Origin: Trichoplax sp. H2
Lineage: Eukaryota > Placozoa > Uniplacotomia > Trichoplacea
DNA: 64,000 nucleotides
Direction: 5' to 3'
Assembly: GCA_003344405.1 (NCBI GenBank)
Contig: NOWV01000057.1
Location: forward strand, 186,001 to 250,000
The position numbers were made by a program, and so were the translations under genes. The notes under the pieces were generated by a model. It was not told the origin of the DNA. It worked only from the letters and a program-made list of their open reading frames with translations, and did not search any database. Of the stretch, positions 1-14,400 are shown piece after piece. Numbering within the stretch: position 1 is the stretch's first letter; every line of letters starts with the position of its first letter.

Positions 1-272
1 TTATCGCTCTTACAATGTAAGAAGCACAGGAGGAGGAGATTATTCGTAAAACAATAATGACTATTAAGGGTAGCTTAATTCTATATTAGGGTAGTGCTAC
101 GATACAATCAAGCTAGAGTATAAGAGATTTGCACAGTATGAATAATTAAATGTAGATTATACAAATAAGGAGTTATGTTACAGTCCATATAGAAATTAAC
201 TTTACTAAGAATAAACTATACCGTATTTAGAAGTATACACTACAAGCATCATACAGAATCAGTTTCAGCAGT

Positions 273-405
273 TACTAGTCCAAGCTTCCATCGCTTTGCT
301 GACGGTTTACGATAATGTACCCATTTATTAATAATTAACAGGTAGTATTACCATTCGACATTATATAGATGCCGGTAATAGCCGAGTACTACTATATTTA
401 AAACA
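273..405 (-). repeat. partial copy of the terminal part of a dispersed repeat
   Basis: Read on the minus strand, this stretch carries the same order of blocks as the right end of the repeat at 53815-54391: a TGTCGAATGGTAATACTA block, a short AT-rich spacer, then ATCGTAAACCGTCAGCAAAG and a terminus ending in ACTAGT. It is diverged and lacks the rest of the element. It is non-coding and serves mainly to define the end of the family. Confidence 0.65.
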
Positions 406-819
406 GATTGATTTAATGTACGTACTGATCGTGCATTTCCACGTTATTCACTTCGCTTTCGCCTATCAGATCGCTGACTAACTGACATTATCCTCTTAGA
501 AACACTTTTTGTTATATGATATGTAGCAACCAAAAATAACCGGGACAGGGGAACTACAGTAGGGTAACACTACGAAATGTATGAGAGCAATAGAACTAAT
601 AGTACCTTCTAATGTGTATCAATCACTTCTACCTTCTCAATAATATTTACATAAACCCTAGAGATCATTCATTTCTCTACCAATTCAAATTTCCTTTAAG
701 TAACTTTCGTATTAGTATGTTTACCGAATAAGGATGGTTACTATACAGTATTAATGCTATGTTAAGGTTGGTAAGCGAAACTGTCTAATATACGTTTATG
801 CTCAATTTGTTAACAAAAT

Positions 820-1395
820 TAACAGATAGTATTATCATTCGATATTATATATATCCCGGTAATAGTAATGTACTATGCTATATTAAGATTACTTAATAAT
901 CCAAAGCGCATTATGATAACTAATGTACGGTGATGGACATACCTAGTTAAGATTAGCAGGTACTGTAAGATATCTACAGTGCGGTACAATGTCCATAGTA
1001 CTGTGGTCAATTCTATACCAATCATTATAATGTGTCTAAGGATCGCTTGCGTATGCAAGCACAGCTTGCTCTGTCAATAACAACCGTTATAAGAAAATGT
1101 AATAATCAAAATGGCTATGTAGAAAACACTATAAAGATTCTATGTTTATTCAATTTTCATCAGAGCATCACATCAAATCAAAATTTAAAGCAAAACTTGC
1201 TCTGTCGATAACAACCGTTATAAGAAAATGTAACAATCAAAATGGCTGTGTAGAAAACACTATAAAGATTCTATGTTTATTCAATTTTCATCAGAGCATT
1301 ACATCAAATCAAAATTTAAAGGCCTAGTGGCCACCCTTAGCGATATAACGAGTACTATTTCAAAAATCAGTACTCTGTAGAAATTACTACCTTAG
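820..1395 (-). repeat. dispersed repeat, inverted copy of 53815-54391
   Basis: The reverse complement follows the 53.8-54.4 kb sequence through several hundred bases, sharing for example CATTATAATGATTGGTATAG and GGTATGTCCATCACCGT. It lacks the terminal CGTCAGCAAAGCGACG block of the other copy and contains an internal tandem duplication (1064-1325). Open frames inside it (873-1058 on minus, 1142-1327 on plus) are by-products of the repeat with no recognisable protein. An unclassified mobile or formerly mobile element is the likely identity. Confidence 0.7.
1064..1325. repeat. two-copy tandem repeat, 131-bp unit
   Basis: Two head-to-tail copies of a unit beginning near GCTTGCTCTGTC; the CTGTCAATAA and CTGTCGATAA landmarks lie at 1071 and 1202, which gives the 131-bp period. 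The copies differ by only a few substitutions, so the duplication is recent. The related repeat at 53.9 kb has a single copy of this unit. Confidence 0.85.
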
Positions 1396-4300
1396 AGAGA
1401 TTTACGAAAGATCGTTAAGCATTTGCAACGAATACGCATAATTAGACCTTTGTATTCATGATAGCTAAAATGCTTAAATACTGCAGGTAGTGATAGATGA
1501 AATTAATGTTATTTATTTATTCACTAAACAAAGCATGCATTCATTAGCTAGCATATTTCATGGCTAATTAATTATACGAATCTTTTGCTGATTCGTAATA
1601 TCATAATAATAACATTATAGTAAGAATTTTGGTTTAATATAATAAATAATTCTAATTTGTATTACGTTAGTTAGTTTACTTAAAATAGAAGCTAAAAATA
1701 ATATTTGCAACCATTTGATATATAAAAGTTGTAAATAAGTACATCATAAATTATCTCTAGTAGCTATAATTAGATAATAGGAGCTAACAGAACTAAAATG
1801 CAGATGTCAATGCACAGGGACTTAGTGAACAAACACGGGCAGCTGATTAACCTCTAACAACTGCAGCATTAATGTAGAAAAAATTGAAATTTAATTCCCG
1901 AAAATTTATCACTTTTATTTACAGAAGGGATATAAAATCTATAAATTAACAGCTCTCAATTCGCGGTACATTCTTACAAACTGTAATAGAGTCGAGCTTG
2001 AAGATGTAGCTGAAGTTTTTATCCTTTTATGCACGATGCTTAGAACCAGATCAAAAAAATTTATTAAGAGAAATGATTCTTCTATGGAAAGTTGGAATTA
2101 ATGCTTTAATATACTAGTCATAAACCGGATTTTAGATTTCTGAACACGTCCTACCCCTTTATATTCACAAAAATAAGTTTTAAGATTCATTCTACAAACA
2201 CTGTACACAGCGCGATAAGTGAAACATTTGCTATAGTAAATAAAATTTGCGTGATCGATTGTCACCGAAAAAACCCTTTATGGCAGAATATCTGTTCTTA
2301 ATTGAGTTAGAACTACGTTAACTTTCTATCCAGATATTTGCATATATCAAGTGATATTTTGAGCAAGCTATTCATTACTTTGAGCATTTTAAGAACGCAC
2401 TAAACGGCATAGAGCTTCAATAATTTCCATATTGCGCAAAATAAACTCAGCCAAAGTTGAAATTTACTTTCCATGCCATTCTTCATTAAAAATTAGACTA
2501 CTTCCTTCCTATTTCAGGTATGTTTTCTTGAACTAAGATAAAAAAGGTGCTAAATACTCTAGTAACAAAAAGTTTTTCATAAATGGTTAGGTTAAGTCAC
2601 TCTATACTGTCGTCATTGACAAAAGAGCAAACCGATCTATTCATTCATTGCTGCCCCATCGTTAAACTATGCTACGTTTATCAAAAGTAGAATGAGAAAG
2701 AATAATTTATTCAAACTAAAATTTGGGATTATTTCTTTGATTACCTCAACTTTTTGAGAAATTTATTGATACTTACTACAATGTTATATCAAAACAAATT
2801 AGAGTAGTTTTCTACAAATATTAAAATTCGAAAGTTCCATAAGATAATTAGTTGTAGTCCTAATCAAGATATCGAAGAATCTAAACGATCGTGATGAATA
2901 TTTGCCATTCTTATTTAAGCAGTACTAATGCTAATAAATATATATAGTAAAAATTCTCACTAATTAGATTTCCCCGCTACTAATTCGTTTTGGGAGAATT
3001 TCTATTCTAAATTTGTCTGTAGTGAACATAATACTAACACTATGAATTGATGACTTAATTAGATTACTTACCATTCAATAAATAATCAAATTACCTCACG
3101 TGATATCTTTTAATTAATTATAAGGGTGTGAGTATAGGCATCCAGGAATATATTTTGCACGTATTTTAAATCAAACTTATAAATTCAAGACTAAATTTTT
3201 CATTCTAAGGTAGAAAATTATGCCATTTTATAGTAAAATGATAAAGCAGCGTGCTGAACTTAGAGATAATAGAAGTAATTTTAAAATTTTAGTGGAAAGT
3301 ATACGATAGATTTTGTTCTTAGTCTAGTTCTAACATGAAAGTGCTTCTGTATGACAATCATCAAATCTAATGTAAGAACAGTACCGCTAGATTTTATTCC
3401 ACGAATAACCAGAATTAGCTACATAAGACGATACGACTTCCCTTTCATTTCTGTTTAAGAACATTAAATATATTTTTTATACCTTATATTATTAATACAG
3501 TAGTAATGATATTAATCTTCTTCAAAATTTACTCGGATTGCCTTACAGTGCTTTAACAAGTAAGAACTTGGACTGTTATGCTCGTTTATAGCGTAGAGTA
3601 ATTGCCATCATCTAATCCCGTATATCATTACACGAAACTATCTTATAGTCGTTGACTTTCCTTATTTCATGAACCATAAGCAAATTCTTTGTTATCAGCA
3701 TTCAACTTTAAATACTACACAAGCAATAGTCAGGTCCTAATTTATTAGCATCTTACAAAAATTTTCCCATTGATTTTTAGCATCGAAAGTTAAATACTAC
3801 AGTCAGTAAACTTGATTTTTGGATACTATATTACGTGATATTCACTATAAGAAGTACGGTAATTAATACGGTAACATATGCGTCTTATTAAGGCGAGGCA
3901 GTAGGTATTAATTTGATAGACTGCCCAATGAAGTGAATTCTACATCAATATAAAGACCATTAACTATCATAGCTATCTTATAAACAGCCTTATACAACAA
4001 TTGCTTCATCTTTTAATCAATAACAGCTATACAGAATAAATATATTAAACTTTATTCACACTTAAGATTCTAAACAAATCATATTGGATAAAACATTACC
4101 ATAGACTGTCTACCTGATGCAATACTAAACAGAGTTCTAATTTCACAACAGTTCGAACTAGCTGCTAATTTATTTTCAGGCATATACGATATCCTAGAGC
4201 GAAGTTTTTATTTTTTTCTGAATATTAATCTCGACATGAAATATAATCTATGTTGGCTTTCTTGTATACCATAATGAGACATAAATACGACAAGAGAAGG

Positions 4301-7300
4301 TAGTAGACCTTAGTAGATGCTGCGTTGTATGACTTAATTAAACCATATTGTAAAACGGAAATCAATACGCCAATCCAACAGCACTAAATTATTGCAACTG
4401 GACAGTGAAAAAAACTTAAATAAATAAAAGCGATGACGTTTCTAGCGTCCCTATGAATCAAAATAATACCTCTAGTGGCCATCTTGAGCATCTATATAGT
4501 AGTAATTATTCACACTGAATGGTAATTGTTCAATTTTGCTCTACATAATACTGCTGCAGTATAGACAGATAAAATAGTTTGCACACAAGGGCGAGAGGAC
4601 CTTTATGCTTGTGTAATCAATGCAAACACTTTGGAGCCCAGTCCAACCCCTAGTGTTATTGTTACAATCCATGCCATACTATGAATATCCTTGTTCATTT
4701 TTAACTTAATGTTGAAGCTGAACAATTGGTTGGTATCAAAGAAGTTAATTTGTATTTAATAGTTCCACATTAAACTGGCATGCTGTGAGTTTTCAGTCAA
4801 GGAAAGAACATTTTCAACTTCATGTGATCGTTGATCATTGCAGAATTCGAGATAGACATTGAAGAAGTATTTGGTAGAGCAATTTTGGATAGTTGAAACG
4901 CTTGGTTAGCGAATCCTATTAGGGAGAAAGCATTAGAATACAAACATCAATTTCTTTTTAACAGTCCGAGTTTGCATCACTCTTAGGTAAGATATTGATA
5001 GCTGGCTATTATCGATGACTTTTCCACCATTTTTTGTTCTGATATTTACATATTGAGAGTTGGATAGATCCACACTACCTTCGAAAATAATCGACACGAT
5101 TATTAAAACACATTAATTTTAAATTATTGATCGCGTGGATGAATCTAGATCTTCTGAAGACTAAGCGTAGATAGGGACGTAATTTACACCCTTTAAAATG
5201 GTAACGAATTATTAATTGAGCAGCTTTCCAAAAGCTTCAGATTCTTTTATCTCGTCCAGCGCGTTATGGCTGGTTTATTTTCAGCTATAGAACGTTAATC
5301 ATCTTTATTATTTCAATAACGAACTACAAGAGTTGATATTCTACAGCCACGTATCGATGTAAGTACTATGCCAATATCAATGACAACTTGACATTAGGCG
5401 TATCCTACCCATTAGAAGACGACCTATCAGACAATTTTCAGTACATGCCTATTTAACTTGTTACGAAGACCATTATGGCTTCAATAGTCCATATGATTCT
5501 CTTTAGTAAGTTAAAAATTAACAATCAATACTAAAGAATAAAAATAAAACTTAGTTGTACAGATTTTCCTTCTTACGATTGCCATTACAAATTGATTTGC
5601 CATCCCGTAAATCTTTAATCATCTTTAATCGTTTCTTGCCGTTGAAGATGCTTTTCATTGTACCCAGCTAGAATTTTAAAATGTAGCACAATTAGCGAAA
5701 AACAATGTAGTTATACTGATTTCTTGTTGGCAGATCTTTAACTTTTCATAATCTCTTCTGAAACTAGCCTCCTTTAACATTGGTTAAGTTACTTTATTTC
5801 TCTAGTACACGTACGACAACTGCAGTTTAATACTGAACCTTCAAAACAGTTCGCTTGACTAATTAAGACCAGTAATAAGTATAACATTACAAACTTTTAA
5901 TCTATTGCTTCAAATGATTTTTGGTGCTGAAGCAAAGGATATTACAAATGAATTAGGATAGAGACTGTAGGAAATCGCTGATCGAACTAGCACAGTGGAA
6001 TATCTATTATGATATGCTTCGATATTGTCGACATTTTAGAAACTTTTAATTTTGGATTACTTTAAAAGCGTTAACGACTAATACATGATAATTACTTTAC
6101 CTGCCAAAACGAATTTTACTTAGGGAATAGTTCAGGAATGAAGGCATAGTTTGGTCTTTATAAAGACTACAGATAATTTTCAGTAACTAGAAATGACTAC
6201 TTTCGGAATGATTACGATTTTATTGATATCCTCGATAGATGCTAATAGAATAAGCGGGAAATCCGTTCCGAGTAAAATGCGGAAATTATTGTCTTATCTC
6301 TACCGAAGCCATTATTCACATTGATCGTATTAAGGATATCATGGTAGAAGTAGAGTAGTTGCTGTCTAAGTTGACAGATCATTCTTAAACCAAAAATGCC
6401 TACTTTGAAAATGTTTCATTGCCATATTCAAGAAGTGTAGTTGAAGTAACCTGTAAAACAGCTACAGTAAATTGTAGAAATACTTTTTCCTATGCCATAT
6501 TTACTGAAAAAGATGATTATTATCGACAATATTGAGGATGCCATGACAAAGTTATCGTAATGGTTAACAACAGATTGTCAATTATCAAATAGATGCGGAA
6601 TATTTCTGCCTTGCAATGTTTGCTATGTACCCCCTAATATTGGAATGATTTCAGGCTAGTAGCAAGTAGTTATCGCTAATTTATTTGAAATATCGATTAC
6701 TTAGCCCATCGTGCTATTAATTGCAGCAGGAAATCAATACTAAAATAGTCTTTTGCTATCACGAAAGATAAACACACGGTACATCCAATGTATTAAAACA
6801 CTAGATTCTGCCCTAAAGTTTAGCTATCATTGTACCCCATCAACAAACTCTTTTTCAGATCATTCCCTAGGTCATTATTGGTAAAGTATTGCAACTATTG
6901 CAGCTTCTCTAACAATAACATTCATCAACAAAGTAAGGACATAATTGAAACAAGGTAGTAACATGGATGTTAATATACGACAGTACAATAAATGTTTATG
7001 CGTTGAACAAAGAAATAACTACTTTGAAATATGGGCTATTACATTGCTTTCTATATAAAATTCGCGATGATATAATAAATAAAGTAGATAGTTAACCTAT
7101 TATAATCATTTTATCTTTGCAATAATGAGTTTCATAATCAAAATAAGAGCATTGTAATTCTCATGCATAGCAGCAATAAATAGAATGCATCGTAAACGTG
7201 TGTACTGAGCAAAGAGGTTGCTACAGTAACAAAATAGTCTTAAATCTACTTTTAACCTACAGTAATAATTCATCATTTTCATCTATGGAATAAGAATTGA

Positions 7301-7530
7301 TATCTAAGAATGTTTTAACCGAAATAGAAAATCAATAGTAATTAATCGGCAACATATAATAGTAGGTGAATACGCATAGAACTAACATAGACGATGTAAA
7401 AGGTTGGCCGCAATTTTGCTACTCTCGAAAGAAAGTTGCTTATATTTCAATTACGTATATAGGAGAAAAAGAGTACAGCATAATAACATAAATGTTTCCT
7501 TTCATCCGCTGAAAGAATGATTTTTCGTCG
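1396..7530. other. no gene recognised
   Basis: About 6 kb of AT-rich sequence without long open frames, recognisable protein exons, tRNA or rRNA. I see only short diverged internal similarities. It probably represents intergenic DNA with old repeats upstream of the first formin. Confidence 0.5.
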
Positions 7531-7905
7531 ATGAAATAAGAATATTATGATCATAAAAGAGTAACAGTAGTAACTGGCATAGATTTTACAATTATGTAAC
7601 CAAGAGAAAATTACCCTATCTGAAATATTTGTTACGATTTAACTTGCATTAATAGTAACCGGTTGTCTCTAGTGCGTAAGCCATGAAGTTGTAGTTGATC
7701 CTTTTTGAATCATGTTGTTAATGAAATAAGAATATTGTGACCATCGAAGAGAACCGTAACAACAGTTAATTTTCATAAATTTTACAATCACGTAACCTAC
7801 AGGAAATCATCTAATCTGAAATATTTATTGCAGTTATCTTGCATTAAAAATCAGTTTTCTCTAGCACTTTAGCAATCGTAGATACTCTATTAATCATGTT
7901 GTACA
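7531..7905. repeat. diverged two-copy tandem repeat, about 190-bp period
   Basis: The block ATGAAATAAGAATATT occurs at 7531 and again at 7721. It is followed in both copies by matching segments: a TTTTACAAT block, GTAACC, CTGAAATATTT and CTTGCATTAA. The copies are clearly diverged. No coding function is apparent; it lies about 0.5 kb upstream of the first formin start codon. Confidence 0.6.
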
Positions 7906-8416
7906 AGTTTTTATTTATATAAGCAAAATCTGATCAATATTTTATTATATGGATATATGACAAACATTCTACTAGTATAGTAATAGCAACAATCCAAGTT
8001 TTGACGCAGATATCTTTGGATAGGTTTACTATACTAAGTCATTTTCTTGCTTAAATGCAATACTTTAACTTTTCTACACACCTTTTTCTTGATCACCACA
8101 ATAGATATCATTGATATAGAATTAAGTTTCCTTTTCGACGAAAATCTTTCAAAGAACAGAGCATTTTCTCCTTGTCGCAGAATTAGCTGCCGTTGGTTTG
8201 ATTAAGGTGATATTTATTAACTGATCGAATTTAGCTCAAAGGTAGTATTCACACCGGTTTGGTAATGTATAATTAATTTAATTATTGAAAGTGTTTTATT
8301 ATATTAATAAGGATAGGGCAAATGAGATAACGAATCTCTGTGAGCGGATACCTCTTTCACGATAAATATTCAACATACAGACAGATCTTGTTGCTAGATT
8401 GGGTTAGAACTCCAAC

Positions 8417-11400
8417 ATGGCTTCAACAAAATGGGGTTCAGCTTTAAAGAAAGCAGCAGCTGAATCTCGTGCTCAAGAATTAACATCAGGAATTAATCTA
8501 GCAGGACTGGACACTGCTACACCAGAATTATGTTTGAAATTAATTCGCCAACCGTCCGTTCAGAACTTTACAGCTCTGAAAAACTTTTTATCGCGATGCC
8601 AACAAACATGGATGATTCAATTTCTTGAAATTGAAGGGCTAAATGTTATCTTGGAAGTCCTAGAAATACTGTGTGATCGCGGTATCTCTAGTGTAATCGA
8701 TGCATTTATTCAACTCGAATGTGTTAACTGTGTCAAAGCCATTATGAACTCGTCCGCTGGCATAAATTACATCATCAACCATCGAGAATCATCACGAATG
8801 TTAGTCAAAGGTAATGTTGCTAGTAGTTTCTTTATCAATTTTTTTCATTAGTTTCTTTTATTGGTAGAAGTAGAATGCAGTAACCTATCGTACTGTATAC
8901 TTCCACAAGGCATACTCTATAATTCTAAGTTTATAACACACAATCGTTGCAAACCGAAGTTTGTGTGACTGTAAAATCACAAGTTTTCGACAGGAAATGC
9001 TTTTTCTAGTAAATTATCTACTGTACGGTTTACTAACTCTGCCAATCTCCTTTCGTGAAAAGTTACAATTAACTTGCAGATAGGAGGTTATGATTATGCT
9101 GATATTATTTTTAACCCTATCTATTCCTCGAACTGATTTACTTTATTGTTACTAGCGTACTAGGATAAACATCAAATTCACTACAGTTATAGCTAGCGCT
9201 ACAAATATTTCAATATATATTAGAACTTGCACACAAGAACGGGTTAATTTTATAGTAGCTCTTTTGGTAGTCAACTAGTGAAATGATTATCCTTTTCTGT
9301 TGTTTATATTATACCAATAAAGGTATAGAATGTAGAAATGTAAGGAAATATGTCTATACGATACGCATATGTGTATCTATAGCTAATTAACTGCATTAAA
9401 TCAATCTTATCTATTTTATACGTACGCAGCATTTGATTCCGGAAGTGTTATGGTCAAAAAGCAAGTAGTCGAGTTGCTTTCTGCTGTTTCAGTTTATTCA
9501 GATGAGGGTTATGATATGGTATTGGACAGCTTGCAAACTTTTAAGGTAGGAAGAAGGTTCCTACTATAGTATGGCACGTAAAATGCCCTCATTATTTCTG
9601 AATAATTAATAGGAGCAAATGTCTATTTAGTGAATATTGTAGTTACCATCTCAACTTCAAGTGATTCTAATTATCTTATACATATTTGGCTTACTGTAGG
9701 AAGAATACCAAGAAAAATCTCGGTTTAGCGCTATTGTTGATGAACTGAGAGAAGCAGAAGTAATTTCGTATCAAGTAGCTGTACTGGCATTAATAAATTG
9801 CTTAATTATAGCAGCAGCCGATTTTGATCAAAGGATTATGATCAGGAATGAATTCATTAGTTAGTCTTTGAAATCGTAGCAAATTTAAAGAATATTAAAT
9901 AAGAATAAGTTTTTGCCAATTAACCATTAAACAAATATATGATGATATTTATTGATATGAATGCAGCAACTTTGAGTTAGATTTAAGCATTTTTTCAGTA
10001 TCCAAATATTCTATTTTAATAGGTCTAGGACTATTGGATGTATTAACTAAGTTAAGGTAAATTCTATAATACTTAAAATAGATTCTGAATTACATATCTT
10101 GAAATTGTGGTAAATCGTAAGGTAGAAACTGATTTCAGAAGAATTGTAATTACCAAAAAAGTAATGAATTGAGATAATAACGAAAACTTTGTCATTTTAT
10201 CATGTCAAATGTATTCTTTTAACCGGTATTCAATATCTATATTACCTAGTTAAGAAGATCATTTTCAAATCTACTTGCTATAATTATTTTAATATTTAGA
10301 GATTCTGATGACAATGATCTTCGAACTCAATTGGATGTCTATGATAATCGATATACAAATGACGAAGAAGAATTGTTAAACAGAGTGGATGTCGAAACTT
10401 CAACGTGCAATCATATGAGCTTGTTTAATGCCCTATATGGAAAGGTATAAGTACTCCAATTATAAATACTTATTTAGCAATATAAATCGGATTACTCAAA
10501 GTATTTTTAGCGTACGATACTTCCTACAAAGTTCGCTTAAATCAATTAAATCAAGGGTGTATATTAACGCAATTATGCTGTTTGCAATATTTTTACTACA
10601 CTATCGCAATGCTTATTTCTTTGATTATTTTTACAGGTGCATGATAAAGCTAATCTCCTTCATTTACTCAAGAGTATTACATATCATCTCTATTCCATTC
10701 CAACCGATTCGGAGCATTCAGAAGATATCTGGCAAATTTTAGACTCGTTGATATTTGATGTGGTGAACAGCGATACTATCAAGAGCATCACAAGTATGAA
10801 GCAAAAAAATGCTGAAAAATTTCGAATTAGCATGGAGAAAGTGACTAGAACTACAGCTAATCAAGGAGTACAGACTGAACATAAAGATGAAGTTGATTCC
10901 GCCATAGCTGTCAACGTTGCTTCAAGAGTTACAGCGGCCCCTCCACCGCCACCACCACCACCACCACCTCCTCCACCCGGTCCAAGTGGAAGTGCACCAC
11001 CGGCTCCACCACCTCCACCACCTCCTGGAGGAATTCTACCACCACCACCACCGCCACCACCACCTGGACCTGGAGGAATTCCTCCACCACCACCACCACC
11101 ACCTCCTGGACCTGGAGGAATTCCTCCACCACCGCCACCACCTCCTGGACCTGGAGGAATTCCTCCACCACCGCCACCACCTGGACCTGGAGGAATCCCA
11201 CCGCCGCCACCGCCACCTGGACCTGGAGGAGTTCCACCACCGCCACCACCTATGGGAGCTGGCGGTATTCGACCACCACCTCCTCCATTTGGAGGGCCTC
11301 TTCCACCACCAACACTAGTAGCTGGCTACGGGCAAGCACCGCCTAGACAACGAAAGCCATCTAAGAAAATGAAAACGTTAAACTGGAGCAAGTTAACAGA

Positions 11401-14400
11401 ACGCCAAGTCAAAAGCGAAAACTTTTGGAGTAAAATCAGCACTAGAGAACCTGCCGAAGAGGAAATTGATTACGCTACCATTGAAGATTTATTTTGCAAG
11501 AAAGAAATAAAGAAAGCGCAATCGAGTGAAAAGAAAAAGAAAGAGCCAACTGAGGTGGGGCTTGAATAAATTACTATTATAAGCAATATTGAAATATCGA
11601 CAACTATACATGTATGTGTCAAGTGCTCATGAAATTTTAATTTGCCATTATCTAGATTACCTTACTGGATGGAAAGCGTTCCTTAAATGTCAACGTATTT
11701 CTTAAACAGTTTAGGAAGTAAGTAATACCAATTATTACTATTTGGGCTAATTATATTATGTTATTAATTAATGGATATTGAATGATAATAATGATTATTC
11801 AATTCCACGAATTAATTATCACTAATACCCTCTGTTTGAATGTTTCTCGAAAACTTTTAAGTATGACAAGCGAAGAATTGATCGAATGTTTAAAACAAGG
11901 AGATAAAGATAAATTTGGAGTGGAGAAACTTAAATTGATGATGAAATTATTACCAACGACGGATGAGGTTTGATATCATCACCTTGATCTTCAGTCTAAA
12001 TAATCTATTTTAAGTGCCCATTTATCAATTTAGCGATGTTATGGTTATTATCTTGTTGGAAAATAATCTAATAGATATATCTCGATCAGTACTTTAAACT
12101 ATTCAAACACTAGCAAGACAGTTTAGCAGTCCTTTACTCAGTATTGTTCTAGAATATTTATACAACTGTTAATATTAGCACTGTGTCATAATCTTATATG
12201 ATTTTGTGGATAAAATTCATTATCGTTTCTAATTCAGATTAAGGAATTAAAAGCCTTTAAAGGAGACACTACAAAACTGGGCCCAGCTGAAAAATTTCTT
12301 TTAATGCTGTTGGGGCTACCAGGGTAAAGATTAAAGTCGTTTTAGAATCATTCCGTTAGAAACTTTCTTCAACCTTTCGAAATTTGCTTGAAGCCTTGAA
12401 ATATTCTATAGTAATTAAATAAAATTGACTTAATTGTGATACTTACCTCCTTAATATAGCTATAAACTACGTATTGAAGGATTAATCTTAAAGGATGAAT
12501 TTTCTACCTCATTGGAATATCTTAACGTCAGTTTACAGACCATTTTAAATGCTTTGGATGGTAAGTGTAGTACTACTATAGGCAATTTTAGCAATCAGCA
12601 TATGCTTTAAAAAGCGAAAATTTCGTATTTAAATAAGATTCATTGACATTGCAACTTAAGTAGTCATCACTTACAGTTAAATATCCCAAGAGAGACGCCA
12701 GTTTCTGCCTCTTTGTCATTTCTGGCCTCTGTAATTCTCAATAGATATAGGGATACTGCAAAGTAAAAGCAACGTTGATACTAGCAAATGTTGAGAAAGA
12801 ATCATAATTTATAGCCTATTTATTAGAAAAAGTAGTTCTCTAAATGATTATGAATATGCAAAGTTCATATATCGCCGATCCGGTTGTAATGAATAGGCTA
12901 ACCATTGATCTTGTATAGCAAATGTGTTTAATACATCCTGAAATTACTTTCGGAAAAGTTGATAGAAAAGTAAAAGGTTTATATAGCTGTGATATACTGC
13001 GTGTAATGACATATTATTTAAACGTGTACCGAACGATATACCTACATATATAAATGTGATTTTATGATGATAAATTCGTGTCTAAATATAAATTTGCAGC
13101 GATATTACGCAATAAAGCAATGGAGAATGTTTTGGAGATTATATTAAAAACCGGCAATTTCATAAATGCGGTAATAGTATTTGCTTTAAATGTTTACAGT
13201 AGATATTGACTATTTTAGCAAAGCTAAAAATAAATTTCATTCTATAGGGTAGCTTCGCTGGGAATGCTCATGGTTTCAAGATAGGAACATTACTTAAATT
13301 AGGAGATACACGCGCTAATGTCCCTCGTATGACATTTATGCATTTTCTTGTTCAGGTATGCATTATTTTTAATCGGCAAGGTCTATAGCTACTACCTTAA
13401 CCATATTAAACACTTAAATAAAAGTAAAAAGTATACGGCCATGAAATAAGTTTCTTTATGGTTATTGAAATTTCAAGTAATACTTTTTTACACGAATGAA
13501 CCACTTTTATTTTAAGATGGTAGAGGACCGCCCAGAATGCAAAGGTTTTGTAGAGAGCTTAGCTCCTGTAGAAAAGGCTGTTAGGTACGATTACCGAATA
13601 AATTGAAAGATTTACCATGTTTCTTCTAAGAGCTGCAATAAATAAAGTAAATTATTGTCCATTGAATTTCGTTTGATTCAGGGTCATCATGGATGCTTTA
13701 ATTGGAGAATTTAGGGAGATATCTACGAAAGTAAAGAAACTCGATCAACAAATTGAAAATTCATCTGAAGACGTCAAAGAACAATTTGAAAAGTTTATCC
13801 AAGTAAGATTGACAGACTTGTAATATTACTACATAATGTGAATGTTGATGGTTGGTTAAAATTTGCATGTAGACTAACGGCTAAGCTTGTTTCTACGGTG
13901 GCAGTTAATCGTCTTACTGTCTTCTTTCGTGAGAGGAATAGATTTTTTCGAAGTCAATAAGATTATTTTTACCAATATAAAATTTTCAATAATAGGAATG
14001 TCAGCTTAAATTAAAATCCGTTGAAGATACGATCGAAAATGTTAATTCCTTGAAGAGCCAGTGTGCCAAATTTTATTGTGAAGATGAGAAATCATTTAAA
14101 TTAGAGGAGATTTTTTCGATCTTTCATAGATTTGCCTCCAATTTCAAAAAATGTGTCGATGTAAGTAAAACCTAGTAAAGTGACAACAACAGAGTGCATC
14201 AGGCTAAAATCTGAATCATTATATTCAATAGCATCTTAATTAGTTTAACCAACTCTTCTTATTTGTTTGTTTCTTGCTTTACTTTCAACTTTGAAATGCT
14301 TTTTCCGTACTAATCTCGAGGATACGAGTACTACTTTTAAATTTCACTCGTAATATAACTCTAAAATTAGTATCTACGCACTTGATATTTCATAGGAGAA

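Noticed and set aside
873-1327. Open frames of about 61 codons in the 0.8-1.4 kb repeat
   Set aside because: One spans the tandem duplication and the other is translated repeat DNA; a similar frame at 53971-54261 is explained by repeat homology.
10917-11318. His/Leu-rich plus frame and Val/Glu-rich minus frame over the FH1 region
   Set aside because: Both are alternate-frame readings of the proline-codon repeat of formin copy A.
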